Source: Providencia burhodogranariea DSM 19968
GTDB taxonomy: Bacteria > Pseudomonadota > Gammaproteobacteria > Enterobacterales > Enterobacteriaceae
DNA length: 64,000 nucleotides
Direction: 5' to 3'
NCBI RefSeq assembly: GCF_000314855.2
Contig: NZ_KB233222.1
Location: forward strand, 280,013-344,012
A model generated the notes under the pieces. It worked only from the letters and a program-made list of their open reading frames with translations, searched no databases and had not been told where the DNA came from. This document shows, in pieces, positions 36,581-46,011 of the stretch (positions are counted from its first letter, which is position 1; each line of letters starts with the position of its first letter). The position numbers and the translations under genes were made by a program.

Positions 36581-37390
36581 TTGAAGACAAATAGTTCACG
36601 CAAAACAGCAGTTGTTGTTGTCATTATTTTTATTGCATTTGCATTTGGTTTTTATTGGCTGGGTAAAGATGATAATACATTATCAACACAAACAGATGCT
36701 GGAATTCCATCAACCTCTTTAACGATGCCATTAGGTGTTGATCAAACAGAGGTTATGGCTGAATTAGAAAAGCAAATGCCTGTTATTGCCACGATTAAAA
36801 AGCTAAGTCCTCAAACCTATGCAAACATTGAGCAAAGTGCTCGTGATTATGATCCATCGAATGAACAATTGACTCGGCAGGTCTTTGATCAAGTTGTCGG
36901 CTCGGTGATGAGCTTAGTCATTGAACGTATTTCTTATGCTTCAGATGAATCTGTTATTAATTTTACTAGCAAGATAAATGATTATTTAAACGTTTTGCTA
37001 GAAGTTGATCCTACTGGCCAAACTTGTTTTTATTCGCTATTTCCTTATTTACGTGAATCAGCTGTAATTATTCCACCACAAAAGAGTCAAGCAGTACAAC
37101 TCAAGCAATTGGCTGCAACGAATGTGCTACTCATTTCGAGTGAAGCAAATATAAAGCAACCTATGTTATCTAGTACAGAGCAAATCGCTATTCTGACGAG
37201 TCTCCAACAAAAATTGGTAGAAAAGTATGGTAGCCAATCTTCGATTCTGGGTAATTTAGAGCAAGCAAAACTTCAGCCTGCGGTAACTTGCAAAATAACG
37301 ATAAGTTTCTACGATGACATCCTTGCGATGCCAGATAATAAGCAAAAAGCAGCTTTCTTAAGAACCTTATTTTCTGCAGCAAACCAATAA
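36581..37390 (+). CDS. membrane-anchored protein of unknown function
   Basis: 269 residues. The open frame extends to a TTG at 36539, but a second in-frame TTG at 36581 follows AGGTGGGGGCGAT, a far better ribosome-binding site, so I chose it. After KTNSSRKT comes a single membrane helix (TAVVVVIIFIAFAFGFYWLG), a linker, and a mostly helical periplasmic domain of about 220 residues with two cysteines (QTCFYSLFPYL, VTCKITISF). No family is recognised. Monocistronic. Confidence 0.75.
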   Translation: MKTNSSRKTAVVVVIIFIAFAFGFYWLGKDDNTLSTQTDAGIPSTSLTMPLGVDQTEVMAELEKQMPVIATIKKLSPQTYANIEQSARDYDPSNEQLTRQVFDQVVGSVMSLVIERISYASDESVINFTSKINDYLNVLLEVDPTGQTCFYSLFPYLRESAVIIPPQKSQAVQLKQLAATNVLLISSEANIKQPMLSSTEQIAILTSLQQKLVEKYGSQSSILGNLEQAKLQPAVTCKITISFYDDILAMPDNKQKAAFLRTLFSAANQ

Positions 37391-37849
37391 TTATTAACGC
37401 AATGCTTGATTAAGGAATTGATGAGGCATTGTTAAAAAACATCCGTTTTTCGCCTTAAATATTGGTATACAAAGTTGAATTATTGAGTATTTATACTCGC
37501 CATACCTCAGGTTTCCAACTGATAAACGATGCTGCCTGTATTCTTATCTAGATAGCGTAATTGGTGTCTGTCTATATTAATTGTGGCTTATTTCGAAGTT
37601 AGTAAGCTAAAATTAAGCCGCTTTCCTCTAAAAACTAATAGTTACTTAATATTTCAATTTGATCATTACAGGTGTTCATCTCAAATAAATACTCTATAAT
37701 TTTATGAGTAATTTGTGATTGTTAATTCATCAATAATATGAATATCGTAATAGAGAAAAGTTGCACAGATTTATTTTATCAAATTGTGATTGTCTAAAAA
37801 GCGTATTTTAAAATTATCTGCTTTAACTTTTCTTATTCTAGGAGATGAG
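37391..37849. other. AT-rich spacer before the amidase gene
   Basis: 459 nt with no clear hairpin or palindrome. The open frame of the next gene extends back to 37790, but the conserved start is at 37850. Confidence 0.4.
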
Positions 37850-38929
37850 ATGTCATTTGTTAAAAAAAGTATGGTTGCATTACTGACTGCTGCTGTAGTT
37901 TATGTTCCATCAGTGGTAACTCAGGCCTGTACGCGCGTGGTTTATTTGGGTGAAGATCAGCAAACCATGACCGGTAGAACGATGGATTGGAAATATGATA
38001 TCGGCACAAATTTATGGATATTTCCACGTGGAATGAGTCGAGATGGCATCGCAGGTCCAAATTCTCTGAAATGGAAATCAAAATATGGCAGTGTAATCGC
38101 GTCAGGTTATGATATTTCAACCACGGATGGGATTAACGAAAAAGGTTTAGTTGCCAATCTATTATGGTTAGCGGAATCACAATATCCTCAATCGAATGAT
38201 AAACAACCTACATTGTCTATCTCTTTGTGGGCTCAATATATGCTCGACAATTATGCAACTGTCGCTGAGGCTGTTGAAGCTCTCGAAAAAACACCGCTAT
38301 TAGTGATGACGGATAATGTTCCTGGTCAAGACCGTTTAGCAACATTGCATTTATCTTTGTCTGATGCGAGTGGTGACAGTGCAATTATAGAATATATAGA
38401 TGGCAAACAAGTGATTCACCATAGCCGCCAATATCAGGTTATGACAAACTCACCTGTTTATGAAAAACAGTTAGCAATGCAGGAATATTGGCAAGGAATT
38501 GGTGGCACTGTGATGTTACCAGGTACTAATCGCTCTGCGGATAGGTTTGCTCGAGCACAATTCTATATTAATGCGATTCCGCAGCAAACGACGCCAAATA
38601 AAGCTGTCGCAAGTGTATTTGGTGTAATCCGTAATGTGTCGGTTCCATACGGGTTAACATCTGAGAATTCACCTGAAATTTCATCGACTCGCTGGCGGAC
38701 TTTAGTTGACCATAAGCGTCAACTCTATTTCTTCGAATCAGCACTTACCCCAAATATTTTTTGGACTGACCTCAAAAAAATCGATTTTTCTGAGCAAACA
38801 GGCAAAGTGAAGAAACTTGATCTGGGTGTTGAGCAAAGTAATATATTTTCAGGTGATGCAACCAAAGACTATATTGATAGCGAGCCATTTCAATTTTTAG
38901 GGCTGTCTGCAAAACAACTTGGCTATTAG
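37850..38929 (+). CDS. secreted choloylglycine hydrolase / penicillin V acylase-family amidase
   Basis: 359 residues from ATG 37850 with CTAGGAG upstream. A signal peptide (VALLTAAVVYVPSVVTQA) is followed directly by CTRVVYLG, so cleavage exposes C27 as the N-terminal nucleophile of this Ntn-hydrolase family. GRTMDWKYDIGTNLW, GINEKGLVANLLWLAES and TNSPVYEKQ are further family segments. Periplasmic Gram-negative members hydrolyse penicillin V or N-acyl-homoserine lactones rather than bile salts; which applies here is open. Confidence 0.88.
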   Translation: MSFVKKSMVALLTAAVVYVPSVVTQACTRVVYLGEDQQTMTGRTMDWKYDIGTNLWIFPRGMSRDGIAGPNSLKWKSKYGSVIASGYDISTTDGINEKGLVANLLWLAESQYPQSNDKQPTLSISLWAQYMLDNYATVAEAVEALEKTPLLVMTDNVPGQDRLATLHLSLSDASGDSAIIEYIDGKQVIHHSRQYQVMTNSPVYEKQLAMQEYWQGIGGTVMLPGTNRSADRFARAQFYINAIPQQTTPNKAVASVFGVIRNVSVPYGLTSENSPEISSTRWRTLVDHKRQLYFFESALTPNIFWTDLKKIDFSEQTGKVKKLDLGVEQSNIFSGDATKDYIDSEPFQFLGLSAKQLGY

Positions 38930-39013
38930 AGACTGTGATCTCTCTTTGCCTAAAAGGCATTTAATGTGAATAAAAATTGGCTGTCAGAGGTCAATAACCT
39001 TTAAATTTTTATA

Positions 39014-39045
39014 AATCAGCCTTCTATTAATTCAGAAGGTTGATT
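39014..39045. terminator. hairpin between the amidase gene and tehB
   Basis: AATCAGCCTTCT pairs with AGAAGGTTGATT (one G-U) around an 8-nt loop. It has no U-run of note. Confidence 0.55.
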
Positions 39046-39104
39046 CTAATCAAATTATTTACCATCACTGAATGAAACCTTTGCAGATAAATGGATAACG
39101 TTTT

Positions 39105-39127
39105 AAGATGTATTTAAAATGCAACTT
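39105..39127. promoter_or_regulatory. candidate NsrR site upstream of tehB
   Basis: The 23-nt element starts AAGATGTATTT and ends AAAATGCAACTT. It matches the NsrR pattern of AAGATGyATTT half-sites and shares 16 straight bases with the element before hcp (41906-41928). tehAB is a known NsrR target in E. coli. Confidence 0.7.
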
Positions 39128-39139
39128 AAAGGTGATGAT

Positions 39140-40006
39140 ATGAGTGAGTTAGTTTGTTATAAAACCATGCCAGTATGGGACAAAGCTTCGTTACCTGTAA
39201 CGTTTCAAGAGCGCCATAACACTAAAGAAGATACTTATGCACAACTTCAGATATTAACGGGATCTCTCGATTTTGTTATTTTTGCGGATGATGGTAGCGA
39301 GCAACACTTTACATTTAACACTGATAACCAACCGCCAATCATCGAACCGCAAGTATGGCATAGAATCTCGGCTTGTAGTGATGATATGCAGTGTCAACTC
39401 TCTTTTTTATGCGATCCTGATATCAAATTCTATAAAGAATACGGTTTAACGATCCCACATTCAGAAGTTAGATATTTATGTGAAAATAATTTATCTCAGC
39501 TAGGGAAAGCATTAGATCTCGGTTCTGGTCGAGGGCGTAATAGTTTTTATTTAGCGTTAAAAGGCTATGATGTGACAGCAGTGGATATCAATGCTCAACA
39601 TATTCAAGCTATCGAAATAGTTAAGAAACAAGCAAATATCGAGAATATCAAAACTGCAGTTTATGATATTAATAGCCACCAAATTACAGGTGAATATGGC
39701 CTAATTATCTCAACAGTCGTGTTAATGTTTTTACAACGCGAAAATATTGCAGAAATTGTGGCTAATATGCAGGAACATACATTAGTTGGCGGTATTAATT
39801 TAATCGTATGTCCTGTTGAAACACAGGATGCGCCATTAGATTTGCTCCCATTCAAATGCTTCCTTAAACAAGGTGAATTACAAGCCTATTATAAAGACTG
39901 GGAGATCCTAAAATATAATGAAAACCCAGGTCATCTTCACAGAACAGATGCACAAGGAAATCGCATTAAGCTAAATTTTGCGACGTTGATTGCTAAAAAG
40001 AAATGA
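39140..40006 (+). CDS. tehB: tellurite-resistance methyltransferase TehB with N-terminal DUF1971
   Basis: SAM-dependent methyltransferase linked to tellurite and oxidant resistance. 288 residues from ATG 39140 (AAAGGTG upstream; an ATG at 39119 lies inside the NsrR-like site). Residues about 1-95 form the DUF1971 cupin-like domain (CYKTMPVWDKASLP, QPPIIEPQVWHRI), and the rest is the methyltransferase (ALDLGSGRGRNSFYLAL, VDINAQHIQ). This long form resembles Haemophilus TehB; E. coli TehB lacks the N domain. No tehA is adjacent. Confidence 0.92.
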   Translation: MSELVCYKTMPVWDKASLPVTFQERHNTKEDTYAQLQILTGSLDFVIFADDGSEQHFTFNTDNQPPIIEPQVWHRISACSDDMQCQLSFLCDPDIKFYKEYGLTIPHSEVRYLCENNLSQLGKALDLGSGRGRNSFYLALKGYDVTAVDINAQHIQAIEIVKKQANIENIKTAVYDINSHQITGEYGLIISTVVLMFLQRENIAEIVANMQEHTLVGGINLIVCPVETQDAPLDLLPFKCFLKQGELQAYYKDWEILKYNENPGHLHRTDAQGNRIKLNFATLIAKKK

Positions 40007-40027
40007 TTATTGCGATTAGATAGTTTT

Positions 40028-40054
40028 AGCGGGATGCACGAGCAACCCGCTTTT
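40028..40054. terminator. terminator between tehB and clcA
   Basis: AGCGGG pairs with CCCGCT around a 12-nt loop, followed by TTT, between convergent genes. Confidence 0.75.
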
Positions 40055-40061
40055 GGGTATA

Positions 40062-41471
40062 TTACTTCTCAGCTTTAGCTGATTTTTCTTGCGAGCTTCT
40101 TTGCAGTATCCTTTCTAAAAGAACGGAGTAAAGTGGTCTACCATTTAGTAATTGAGCAATCATTGTGGCACCTAAACAGGTAATCAGCATCGGCAGGATG
40201 AGTTGATAATTGCTGGTCATTTCGAGTACAAGTACCAATCCTGTTAGTGGTGCTCTGACAGTTGCTGCAAATAAAGCTCCCATTCCAGCAATAGCAAAAG
40301 TGCCTATTTCAATCTGGTAATCAGGGAAAAGTTCTAATACACAATAGCCATAAATTCCACCAAAAAGCGTTCCTAAGGCGAGTAAAGGTGAGAAAATGCC
40401 ACCCGCAGCCCCAGAACTAAAGCTGATAGTTGATGTTAAAAAGCGTAAAGCAAAAAATATTAATAAAGCAGTGATTGCAAAACTTCCTGCCATCATTTGA
40501 TGAATAACAGAAAAACCTCCGCCGACGACCTCTGGTGTATAAACACCAATCGCACCACAACATCCGCCAATTAATCCCCCCATCAATACAAAGCGTGAAA
40601 CCTTACCTTGATAAAAGGCAAGAAATTTAGTTTGTAGATAGAGTAAGAAGCTATTAAAGCAAATACCAATTACACCGAATAACATACCTAAAATCAAATA
40701 TAGCCAAAGTGTATTCATGGGTGCTGAAGAAAATTGCCCGATATTTAATATTGCAGCTTCACCACTAATCATTCTATAGACAATGGTGGCTGTAATTGCG
40801 CCAATAATTACCGCTTTTATAGATACAAGGCTGTATTTAAATTGTGGGCGCATCTCTTCAATAATAAATAAAATACCAGCAAGAGGTGCATTAAAGGCGG
40901 TTGATAAGCCGGCTGCAGCACCAGCGGCTAATAATGTATGGCGAGATTCATTATTCTTAATGCGGAAAATATCGTAAAACATTTGGCTGATATTTGCACC
41001 AAGTTGTACTGTCGGTCCTTCACGACCTAGTACCATTCCTGAGCCCAAAGAGCCTAACCCACCTAAAAATTTGACAGGAATGACTCGCCACCAACGAACA
41101 GGACGTAAATCTTGTAAAGCACCTTCAATTTCAGGTATTCCCGATCCACCAGACTCAGGGGATATTTTTTTAACGAGGTAGTAGCTAATCATCGCAAGGA
41201 TGGCTGATACAGCAAACATCGCAGGAACAATTAACCATTTATCGGTGACAAGTTCTGGGACAGTAGTGCTACGGTAGTTACTAATCCATGTCGTAGCTAA
41301 TTCAAAGAGAGTGCCAATAAGCCCAACAAATGCCCCAATAACAGCAGCTAGAATGAGGATCACCAAAGGTGTTTTATCGGATTCTTTTAATCGTCTGAGA
41401 ATCCCGAAATGGTATTTCATAGCAGATTGGCTAATGGGATTTTGTTCGGACATCTTCTTACGACGCTCCAT
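40062..41471 (-). CDS. clcA: ClC-type H+/Cl- exchange transporter
   Basis: Inner-membrane chloride/proton antiporter involved in acid tolerance. 469 residues as drawn; ATG 41453 (MSEQNPIS) is an alternative start and neither has a strong Shine-Dalgarno. Selectivity-filter and gate motifs are intact: [12 protein letters not shown] with the chloride-binding serine, [10 protein letters not shown] with the gating glutamate, and [23 protein letters not shown] holds the proton glutamate, and KPLYS-type [10 protein letters not shown] the filter tyrosine. It tracks E. coli ClcA nearly end to end. Confidence 0.95.
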   Translation of the reverse strand: MERRKKMSEQNPISQSAMKYHFGILRRLKESDKTPLVILILAAVIGAFVGLIGTLFELATTWISNYRSTTVPELVTDKWLIVPAMFAVSAILAMISYYLVKKISPESGGSGIPEIEGALQDLRPVRWWRVIPVKFLGGLGSLGSGMVLGREGPTVQLGANISQMFYDIFRIKNNESRHTLLAAGAAAGLSTAFNAPLAGILFIIEEMRPQFKYSLVSIKAVIIGAITATIVYRMISGEAAILNIGQFSSAPMNTLWLYLILGMLFGVIGICFNSFLLYLQTKFLAFYQGKVSRFVLMGGLIGGCCGAIGVYTPEVVGGGFSVIHQMMAGSFAITALLIFFALRFLTSTISFSSGAAGGIFSPLLALGTLFGGIYGYCVLELFPDYQIEIGTFAIAGMGALFAATVRAPLTGLVLVLEMTSNYQLILPMLITCLGATMIAQLLNGRPLYSVLLERILQRSSQEKSAKAEK

Positions 41472-41832
41472 TAGTGATGAATGGCAAATAATTGTATTGT
41501 TAGCATAACAAAATATATGACAAATCGGATCATAAATTTATTATTAAATATTTAATCCAAGATGGATTAGGATTAAAGCTAAATTTTGGCGGTTTTTAAT
41601 CATTGATATATGACGTAAAAATTAAATTTATTTAATTAAAAAGTAAAAGTAAAAGTAAATAAAGTAATGTTATTTATATTGTTATTTATTAGGAAATTAA
41701 AGTTAGATTTTTATTTTTTTAATAATTAATGATTAAGAACTCAATTTGATAGATTTAAAGTAATAAGATTTAAACCTATCAAATGTGATGTAACTACAGA
41801 AAGTGGATAATAATTCTCATTTGCTTAAAATA

Positions 41833-41846
41833 TTAATATAGATCAA
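41833..41846. promoter_or_regulatory. candidate FNR site upstream of hcp
   Basis: TTAAT-ATAG-ATCAA matches the FNR consensus TTGAT-N4-ATCAA at nine of ten positions, about 97 nt before the hcp ATG. FNR activates hcp-hcr in E. coli. Confidence 0.65.
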
Positions 41847-41905
41847 TAAACAGTCAGATAACTGTTTATCTAGCCTTTCTTATTGTCGGAAAAGGTTTAG
41901 TCTTA

Positions 41906-41928
41906 ATGTTGTATTTAAAATGCAACTT
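41906..41928. promoter_or_regulatory. candidate NsrR site upstream of hcp
   Basis: The element ATGTTGTATTT...AAAATGCAACTT repeats the one before tehB. It overlaps the likely hcp promoter/leader, 15 nt before the ATG, which fits NO-relieved repression by NsrR. Confidence 0.75.
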
Positions 41929-41942
41929 ATAAGGTGATTAAC

Positions 41943-43595
41943 ATGTACTGTGTGCAATGTGAACAAACAATGAGAACTCCAGCTGGTAATGGCTGTGCAT
42001 ACGCACAGGGTATGTGCGGTAAAACAGCAGAAACTTCAGACCTTCAAGACTTACTGGTTGCCGTGTTGCAAAGCTTATCTGCGAGTGCAGTCACTGCACG
42101 TGAATTGGGTATTATTGATCATGATATTGATAGCTTTGCTCCCCGTGCTTTTTTCTCGACTTTAACCAATGTTAACTTCGATTCAGCGCGCATCATCGGT
42201 TATGCGCGTGAAGCAATTTACTTACGTGATAAATTAATTAAGCAATGTCAAGCTTCCAATAGCGCTATAGTGTTTAATCATCCATTGGTTCATCTTCAAC
42301 TTAATGGAGATGATATTGAAACTTTACAAAAGCAATCAGAAGATTTTTCACTTGATATCGATAAAGCACTTATTGGTGAAGATATCCACGGTTTGCGTAT
42401 GCTTTGTTTATATGGATTAAAAGGCGCTGCTGCTTATATGGAGCATGCCCATGTTTTAGGTCAATATGATAATGCTATCTATGCTGAATATCATAAAATC
42501 ATGGCATGGCTAGGCACTCTACCGGCAGATATGAATGAATTGCTTGAAAATGCAATGGCTATCGGCATGATGAACTTTAAAGTTATGGAAATGTTAGATA
42601 CAGGTGAAACCGGTGAATTCGGTCATCCGGTGCCAACTGAAGTAAATGTTCGTCCTATCGCAGGTAAATGTATTTTGATTTCAGGGCATGATTTGAAAGA
42701 TTTGAAAATGCTACTAGAGCAAACTGAAGGAACAGGAGTAAGTATTTATACTCATGGGGAGATGTTACCTGCTCATGGTTACCCTGAACTAAAAAAATAT
42801 TCTCATTTGGTGGGTAACTATGGTAGTGGGTGGCAAAACCAGCAAACTGAATTTGCCAAGTTTCCAGGCCCAGTATTAATGACTTCAAACTGTATTATTG
42901 ATCCCGATGTTGGTCAGTATAAAGACCGTATTTGGACTCGTAGTATTGTTGGTTGGCCGGGTGCTAAACATCTTATAGGTGATGATTTTTCAGGGATGAT
43001 TAGCCAAGCGTTATCCATGAATGGTTTTCCATATACTGAAATTGAGCACAAAATTACGGTTGGTTTTGGTCGTCAAACTTTATTAGGTGCTGCTGATACT
43101 GTTATCGATTTAGTCGCACAAAAAAAATTACGTCATGTGTTCTTAGTCGGTGGTTGTGATGGTAGCCGTGGTGAACGTAGTTATTACACCGATTTTGCTC
43201 GAAGTGTTCCTAAAGATTGCTTAATTATGACATTGGCATGCGGTAAATATCGCTTCAATAAATTAGATTTCGGTACATTAGAGGGGCTTCCTCGTTTATT
43301 GGATGTTGGTCAGTGTAATGATGCTTACTCTGCAATTATGCTGGCAGTAAATCTGGCCGAAAAATTAGGGTGCGGTGTGAATGATCTACCACTGAGTTTG
43401 ATCCTATCTTGGTTTGAACAAAAGGCGATTGTTATTCTACTAACACTGCTAGCACTTGGCGTTAAAAACATCTATACCGGCCCGACAGCTCCAGGATTTT
43501 TAACAGATAATCTCATGAATGTGCTGAATGAAAAATTTGGCATGCGGAGTATTACCACGGTTGAACAAGATTTGGCTGATATTTTGCCAGCGTAA
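41943..43595 (+). CDS. hcp: hydroxylamine reductase / hybrid-cluster protein
   Basis: High-affinity NO reductase (also reduces hydroxylamine) in the anaerobic nitrosative-stress response. 550 residues; the frame opens at GTG 41934, but ATG 41943 starts the conserved [10 protein letters not shown]. The N-terminal cysteines C3, C6, C18 and C25 match the enterobacterial cluster spacing. Later hybrid-cluster motifs include [44 protein letters not shown] and LACGKYRFN. It is followed by hcr, with a small AGGGAG/CTCCCT hairpin (43608-43625) in the 45-nt gap. Confidence 0.97.
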   Translation: MYCVQCEQTMRTPAGNGCAYAQGMCGKTAETSDLQDLLVAVLQSLSASAVTARELGIIDHDIDSFAPRAFFSTLTNVNFDSARIIGYAREAIYLRDKLIKQCQASNSAIVFNHPLVHLQLNGDDIETLQKQSEDFSLDIDKALIGEDIHGLRMLCLYGLKGAAAYMEHAHVLGQYDNAIYAEYHKIMAWLGTLPADMNELLENAMAIGMMNFKVMEMLDTGETGEFGHPVPTEVNVRPIAGKCILISGHDLKDLKMLLEQTEGTGVSIYTHGEMLPAHGYPELKKYSHLVGNYGSGWQNQQTEFAKFPGPVLMTSNCIIDPDVGQYKDRIWTRSIVGWPGAKHLIGDDFSGMISQALSMNGFPYTEIEHKITVGFGRQTLLGAADTVIDLVAQKKLRHVFLVGGCDGSRGERSYYTDFARSVPKDCLIMTLACGKYRFNKLDFGTLEGLPRLLDVGQCNDAYSAIMLAVNLAEKLGCGVNDLPLSLILSWFEQKAIVILLTLLALGVKNIYTGPTAPGFLTDNLMNVLNEKFGMRSITTVEQDLADILPA

Positions 43596-43640
43596 TATTA
43601 AGTTTAGAGGGAGGTAATTCTCCCTAATCGGAGTAATGCG

Positions 43641-44645
43641 ATGACAATGCCAAGTAATTTATGTACCAATAGAATGCAGATACATTCTATTGTTCAAGAA
43701 ACATCAGATGTTTGGACCATTAATTTAATTAATCATGATTTTTATGCTTATTCGCCAGGGCAATACGCACTGGTAAGCATTAAAAATAGTGATGAAGTTA
43801 TGCGAGCTTATACTCTCTCTTCCACACCGGGGCAAAGTCGCTTTATTACCATTACAGTAAGAAAACTAGATCAAGGTATAGGATCATGTTGGCTGACAAA
43901 TGAAGTAAACGTAGGTGATTATCTTTGGATCTCTGATGCGCAAGGGGAATTTACGTGCGCGACATTCAATAGTAATCAATATTTGATGCTAGCAGCCGGC
44001 TGTGGTGTAACGCCAATTATGTCGATGGTACGTTGGTTGATGGTAAATCGGCCACAGGCTAATGTGAAAGTCTTATTTAATGTTCGTGATAAGCAGCAGG
44101 TGATCTTTGCACAAGAATGGAAGCAACTAACTAAGCTATATGCTCAAAAGTTACAGCTTTGTATCATGGCTGAAATACCCGATAATGGCGAGGTAGCTGA
44201 GGGGCGCTTAACGCAAGAAAAACTCATGACGTTAGTACCTGATATTAGTTCAAGAATTGTCATGGCCTGTGGTCCTGTTCCTTATATGAAAGATGCGCAG
44301 CAATTTGTTGCAGATCTTGGTGTTCCTAAAGAACATTTTTTTATGGAACATTTTTCATTAGAGCCTGAGGCTATTGAAAGTGAAGATGTACTGACATTAA
44401 AAATTAGCCATCGTTTAGCTAATTTTAAAGTGCCTATTGGCACATCATTATTATCTGCATTAGAGCAGAATAAACAGCAAGTGGTTGCAGCATGTCGTGC
44501 AGGTGTATGTGGTAGCTGTAAAACTCAGATATTATCAGGTAATTATACGACAACAAGTACCATGACATTAACAGCTGAAGAGATATCCGCAGGATATGTA
44601 TTAGCTTGTAGTTGTCAATTACAAGGTGATGTGGAGATAGCATAA
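43641..44645 (+). CDS. hcr: NADH oxidoreductase for Hcp
   Basis: Reduces Hcp using NADH. 334 residues: FAD-binding barrel with MRAYTLSSTPGQ, NAD-binding domain with LAAGCGVTPIMSMVRWL and VMACGPVPYMK, and a C-terminal plant-type 2Fe-2S domain with CRAGVCGSCKTQ and the last ligand in LACSCQ. GGAGTAATGCG precedes ATG 43641. Second gene of the hcp-hcr operon. Confidence 0.96.
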   Translation: MTMPSNLCTNRMQIHSIVQETSDVWTINLINHDFYAYSPGQYALVSIKNSDEVMRAYTLSSTPGQSRFITITVRKLDQGIGSCWLTNEVNVGDYLWISDAQGEFTCATFNSNQYLMLAAGCGVTPIMSMVRWLMVNRPQANVKVLFNVRDKQQVIFAQEWKQLTKLYAQKLQLCIMAEIPDNGEVAEGRLTQEKLMTLVPDISSRIVMACGPVPYMKDAQQFVADLGVPKEHFFMEHFSLEPEAIESEDVLTLKISHRLANFKVPIGTSLLSALEQNKQQVVAACRAGVCGSCKTQILSGNYTTTSTMTLTAEEISAGYVLACSCQLQGDVEIA

Positions 44646-44944
44646 ATTAATACTAAAATTTAATTTATTAACATGTGTGATATTGACTAAAAATAACGAA
44701 GATTGCATGTAATCGACTAATAAAGCTATTCGTGGAACATAGGTAAATAATGTGACTCGAATAGCTGTCTATAGTCAAATTCTATGCAGTTTTTATCATG
44801 ATAAGTCTATTAAATTATAATAAATATCTAATAGGCTAATATTTTTGCATTTATATTTAAAATAATAAGATTTCCATTATCATTAATAATGTTTTTTTAT
44901 TCATTACTCCAACCTTATGCGTTGAAATTGTTTGTTTTATGAAT
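44646..44944. other. AT-rich convergent spacer after hcr
   Basis: 299 nt between hcr and the minus-strand HEAT gene. I see no strong terminator hairpin here and no ORF. Confidence 0.4.
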
Positions 44945-45166
44945 TTAATTTGGAATGAAGTGAACCGAAAGTTTCCTTAAAGTGTTTATTGCTGAAACTG
45001 CAATCTCTTTATTTGGGTCCTCACAAAGATTAATAATACGAAAAATAGCCTCTTGGTACTCAATAGTTGCTTTATAATCACCTAACGCTAAGATTGCTGC
45101 GACTTTAACTTCATCATTAATTCTAAATGTTAGATTTGTCAATAAAGTGACAATAGTTTTATCCAT
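44945..45166 (-). CDS. small HEAT-repeat protein
   Basis: 73 residues from ATG 45166; a GTG three codons upstream is also possible. Two paired-helix repeats are visible: INDEVKVAAILALGDYKA and NKEIAVSAINTLRKLSVHF, the alternating pattern of HEAT or PBS-lyase-type repeats. No catalytic domain is present, and the protein is probably a binding scaffold. Its partner is unknown. It lies alone in AT-rich surroundings. Confidence 0.6.
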   Translation of the reverse strand: MDKTIVTLLTNLTFRINDEVKVAAILALGDYKATIEYQEAIFRIINLCEDPNKEIAVSAINTLRKLSVHFIPN

Positions 45167-45770
45167 AATTAACACTCGCTAAATTAGTTTAATTGTTCTC
45201 TATCATTAAGCTTAACATATTAAATGCATCGTCATCCTAATGTTTTAAGTTTTATGTTAATAATTTATCTTTCTATTGCTGAGTTATTGTTTTTAATAAA
45301 TGAAATATCTGGTTATATTTTTTTTATTTATTTATACCTTATCGGTAATAATAAAAATAAAGAATTGTTTTTTGTTTATTTAAATGTTACATGTATTTAA
45401 ATTATATTGTTCAGATAAGTGAGGGGAATGAAAATAATACTCCATGGTATTATTAATGGAAGTAATTAATAGATGATGGATATAAGTAAACAAATGGTAT
45501 AAACACTAGCTATTTTCAGTTATCAATGTGAATTATGATTGCTCCATAAAACATCTTCATTTGTCACCTATATTCAATTGAATGACTTATTGAGGAATAA
45601 AAGCACAAAAAAATATAGTAGGTTACATTCGGTTACAGCAGGAATTGTTGTCATACACTAACTTAAACAAAACCTAAACAAGATAATTTCCATATGTCAT
45701 TAGTTCTGATTTTGGGGTGGTAATTAACACCCTAATGGTTATAATTCGCGTCGCATCAAAAGTGCAGTAT
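45167..45770. other. spacer upstream of the M-box leader
   Basis: About 600 AT-rich nt between the HEAT gene and the mgtE leader. No ORF or repeat is recognised. A TATAAT at 45740-45745 is well placed to be the -10 box for the riboswitch transcript; its -35 is weak. Confidence 0.5.
45740..45745 (+). promoter_or_regulatory. candidate -10 box of the mgtE leader
   Basis: A perfect TATAAT about 25 nt before the first conserved M-box bases. I could not find a good -35 at standard spacing. Confidence 0.5.
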
Positions 45771-45965
45771 CTCGTTAGGCGAGGCTCCTATACAAACACA
45801 GGTTGCTGATCTGACGACGTCGAGAGACGCCCAAGATTAGGACAGGATATATCGAACGAAGGTATATCCCCATGTAACTTTCTGTTATTTAACAGGATAC
45901 GTTGTATAGTGCTAAAACCGAGACGAAGAGATAGCCATCGCATTCTCTCATCTGGTTTCGCCCCT
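45771..45965 (+). ncRNA. M-box (ykoK leader) magnesium riboswitch
   Basis: Conserved M-box blocks appear in order: CTCGTTAGGCGAGGCTCCTA near 45771, GTTGCTGATCTGACGACGTC, then GAGAGACGCCCAA near 45820. The 3' half contains an extended hairpin (AAACC-GAGACGAAGAGA with TCTCTCATCTGGTTT, about 45914-45957) that could be the expression platform. It ends about 50 nt before mgtE. In characterised members Mg2+ binding turns off the downstream transporter. Boundaries are approximate. Confidence 0.88.
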
Positions 45966-46011
45966 ATGTGAGTACTGTTTGAGTAAACAACAGTAACTAG
46001 GGTCCAAAAAA

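Larger units (their letters stand above)
41472..41942. other. clcA-hcp divergent control region
   Basis: 471 AT-rich nt. The right part carries an FNR-like palindrome at 41833 and an NsrR-like element at 41906, both for hcp. No ORF is credible. Confidence 0.6.
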
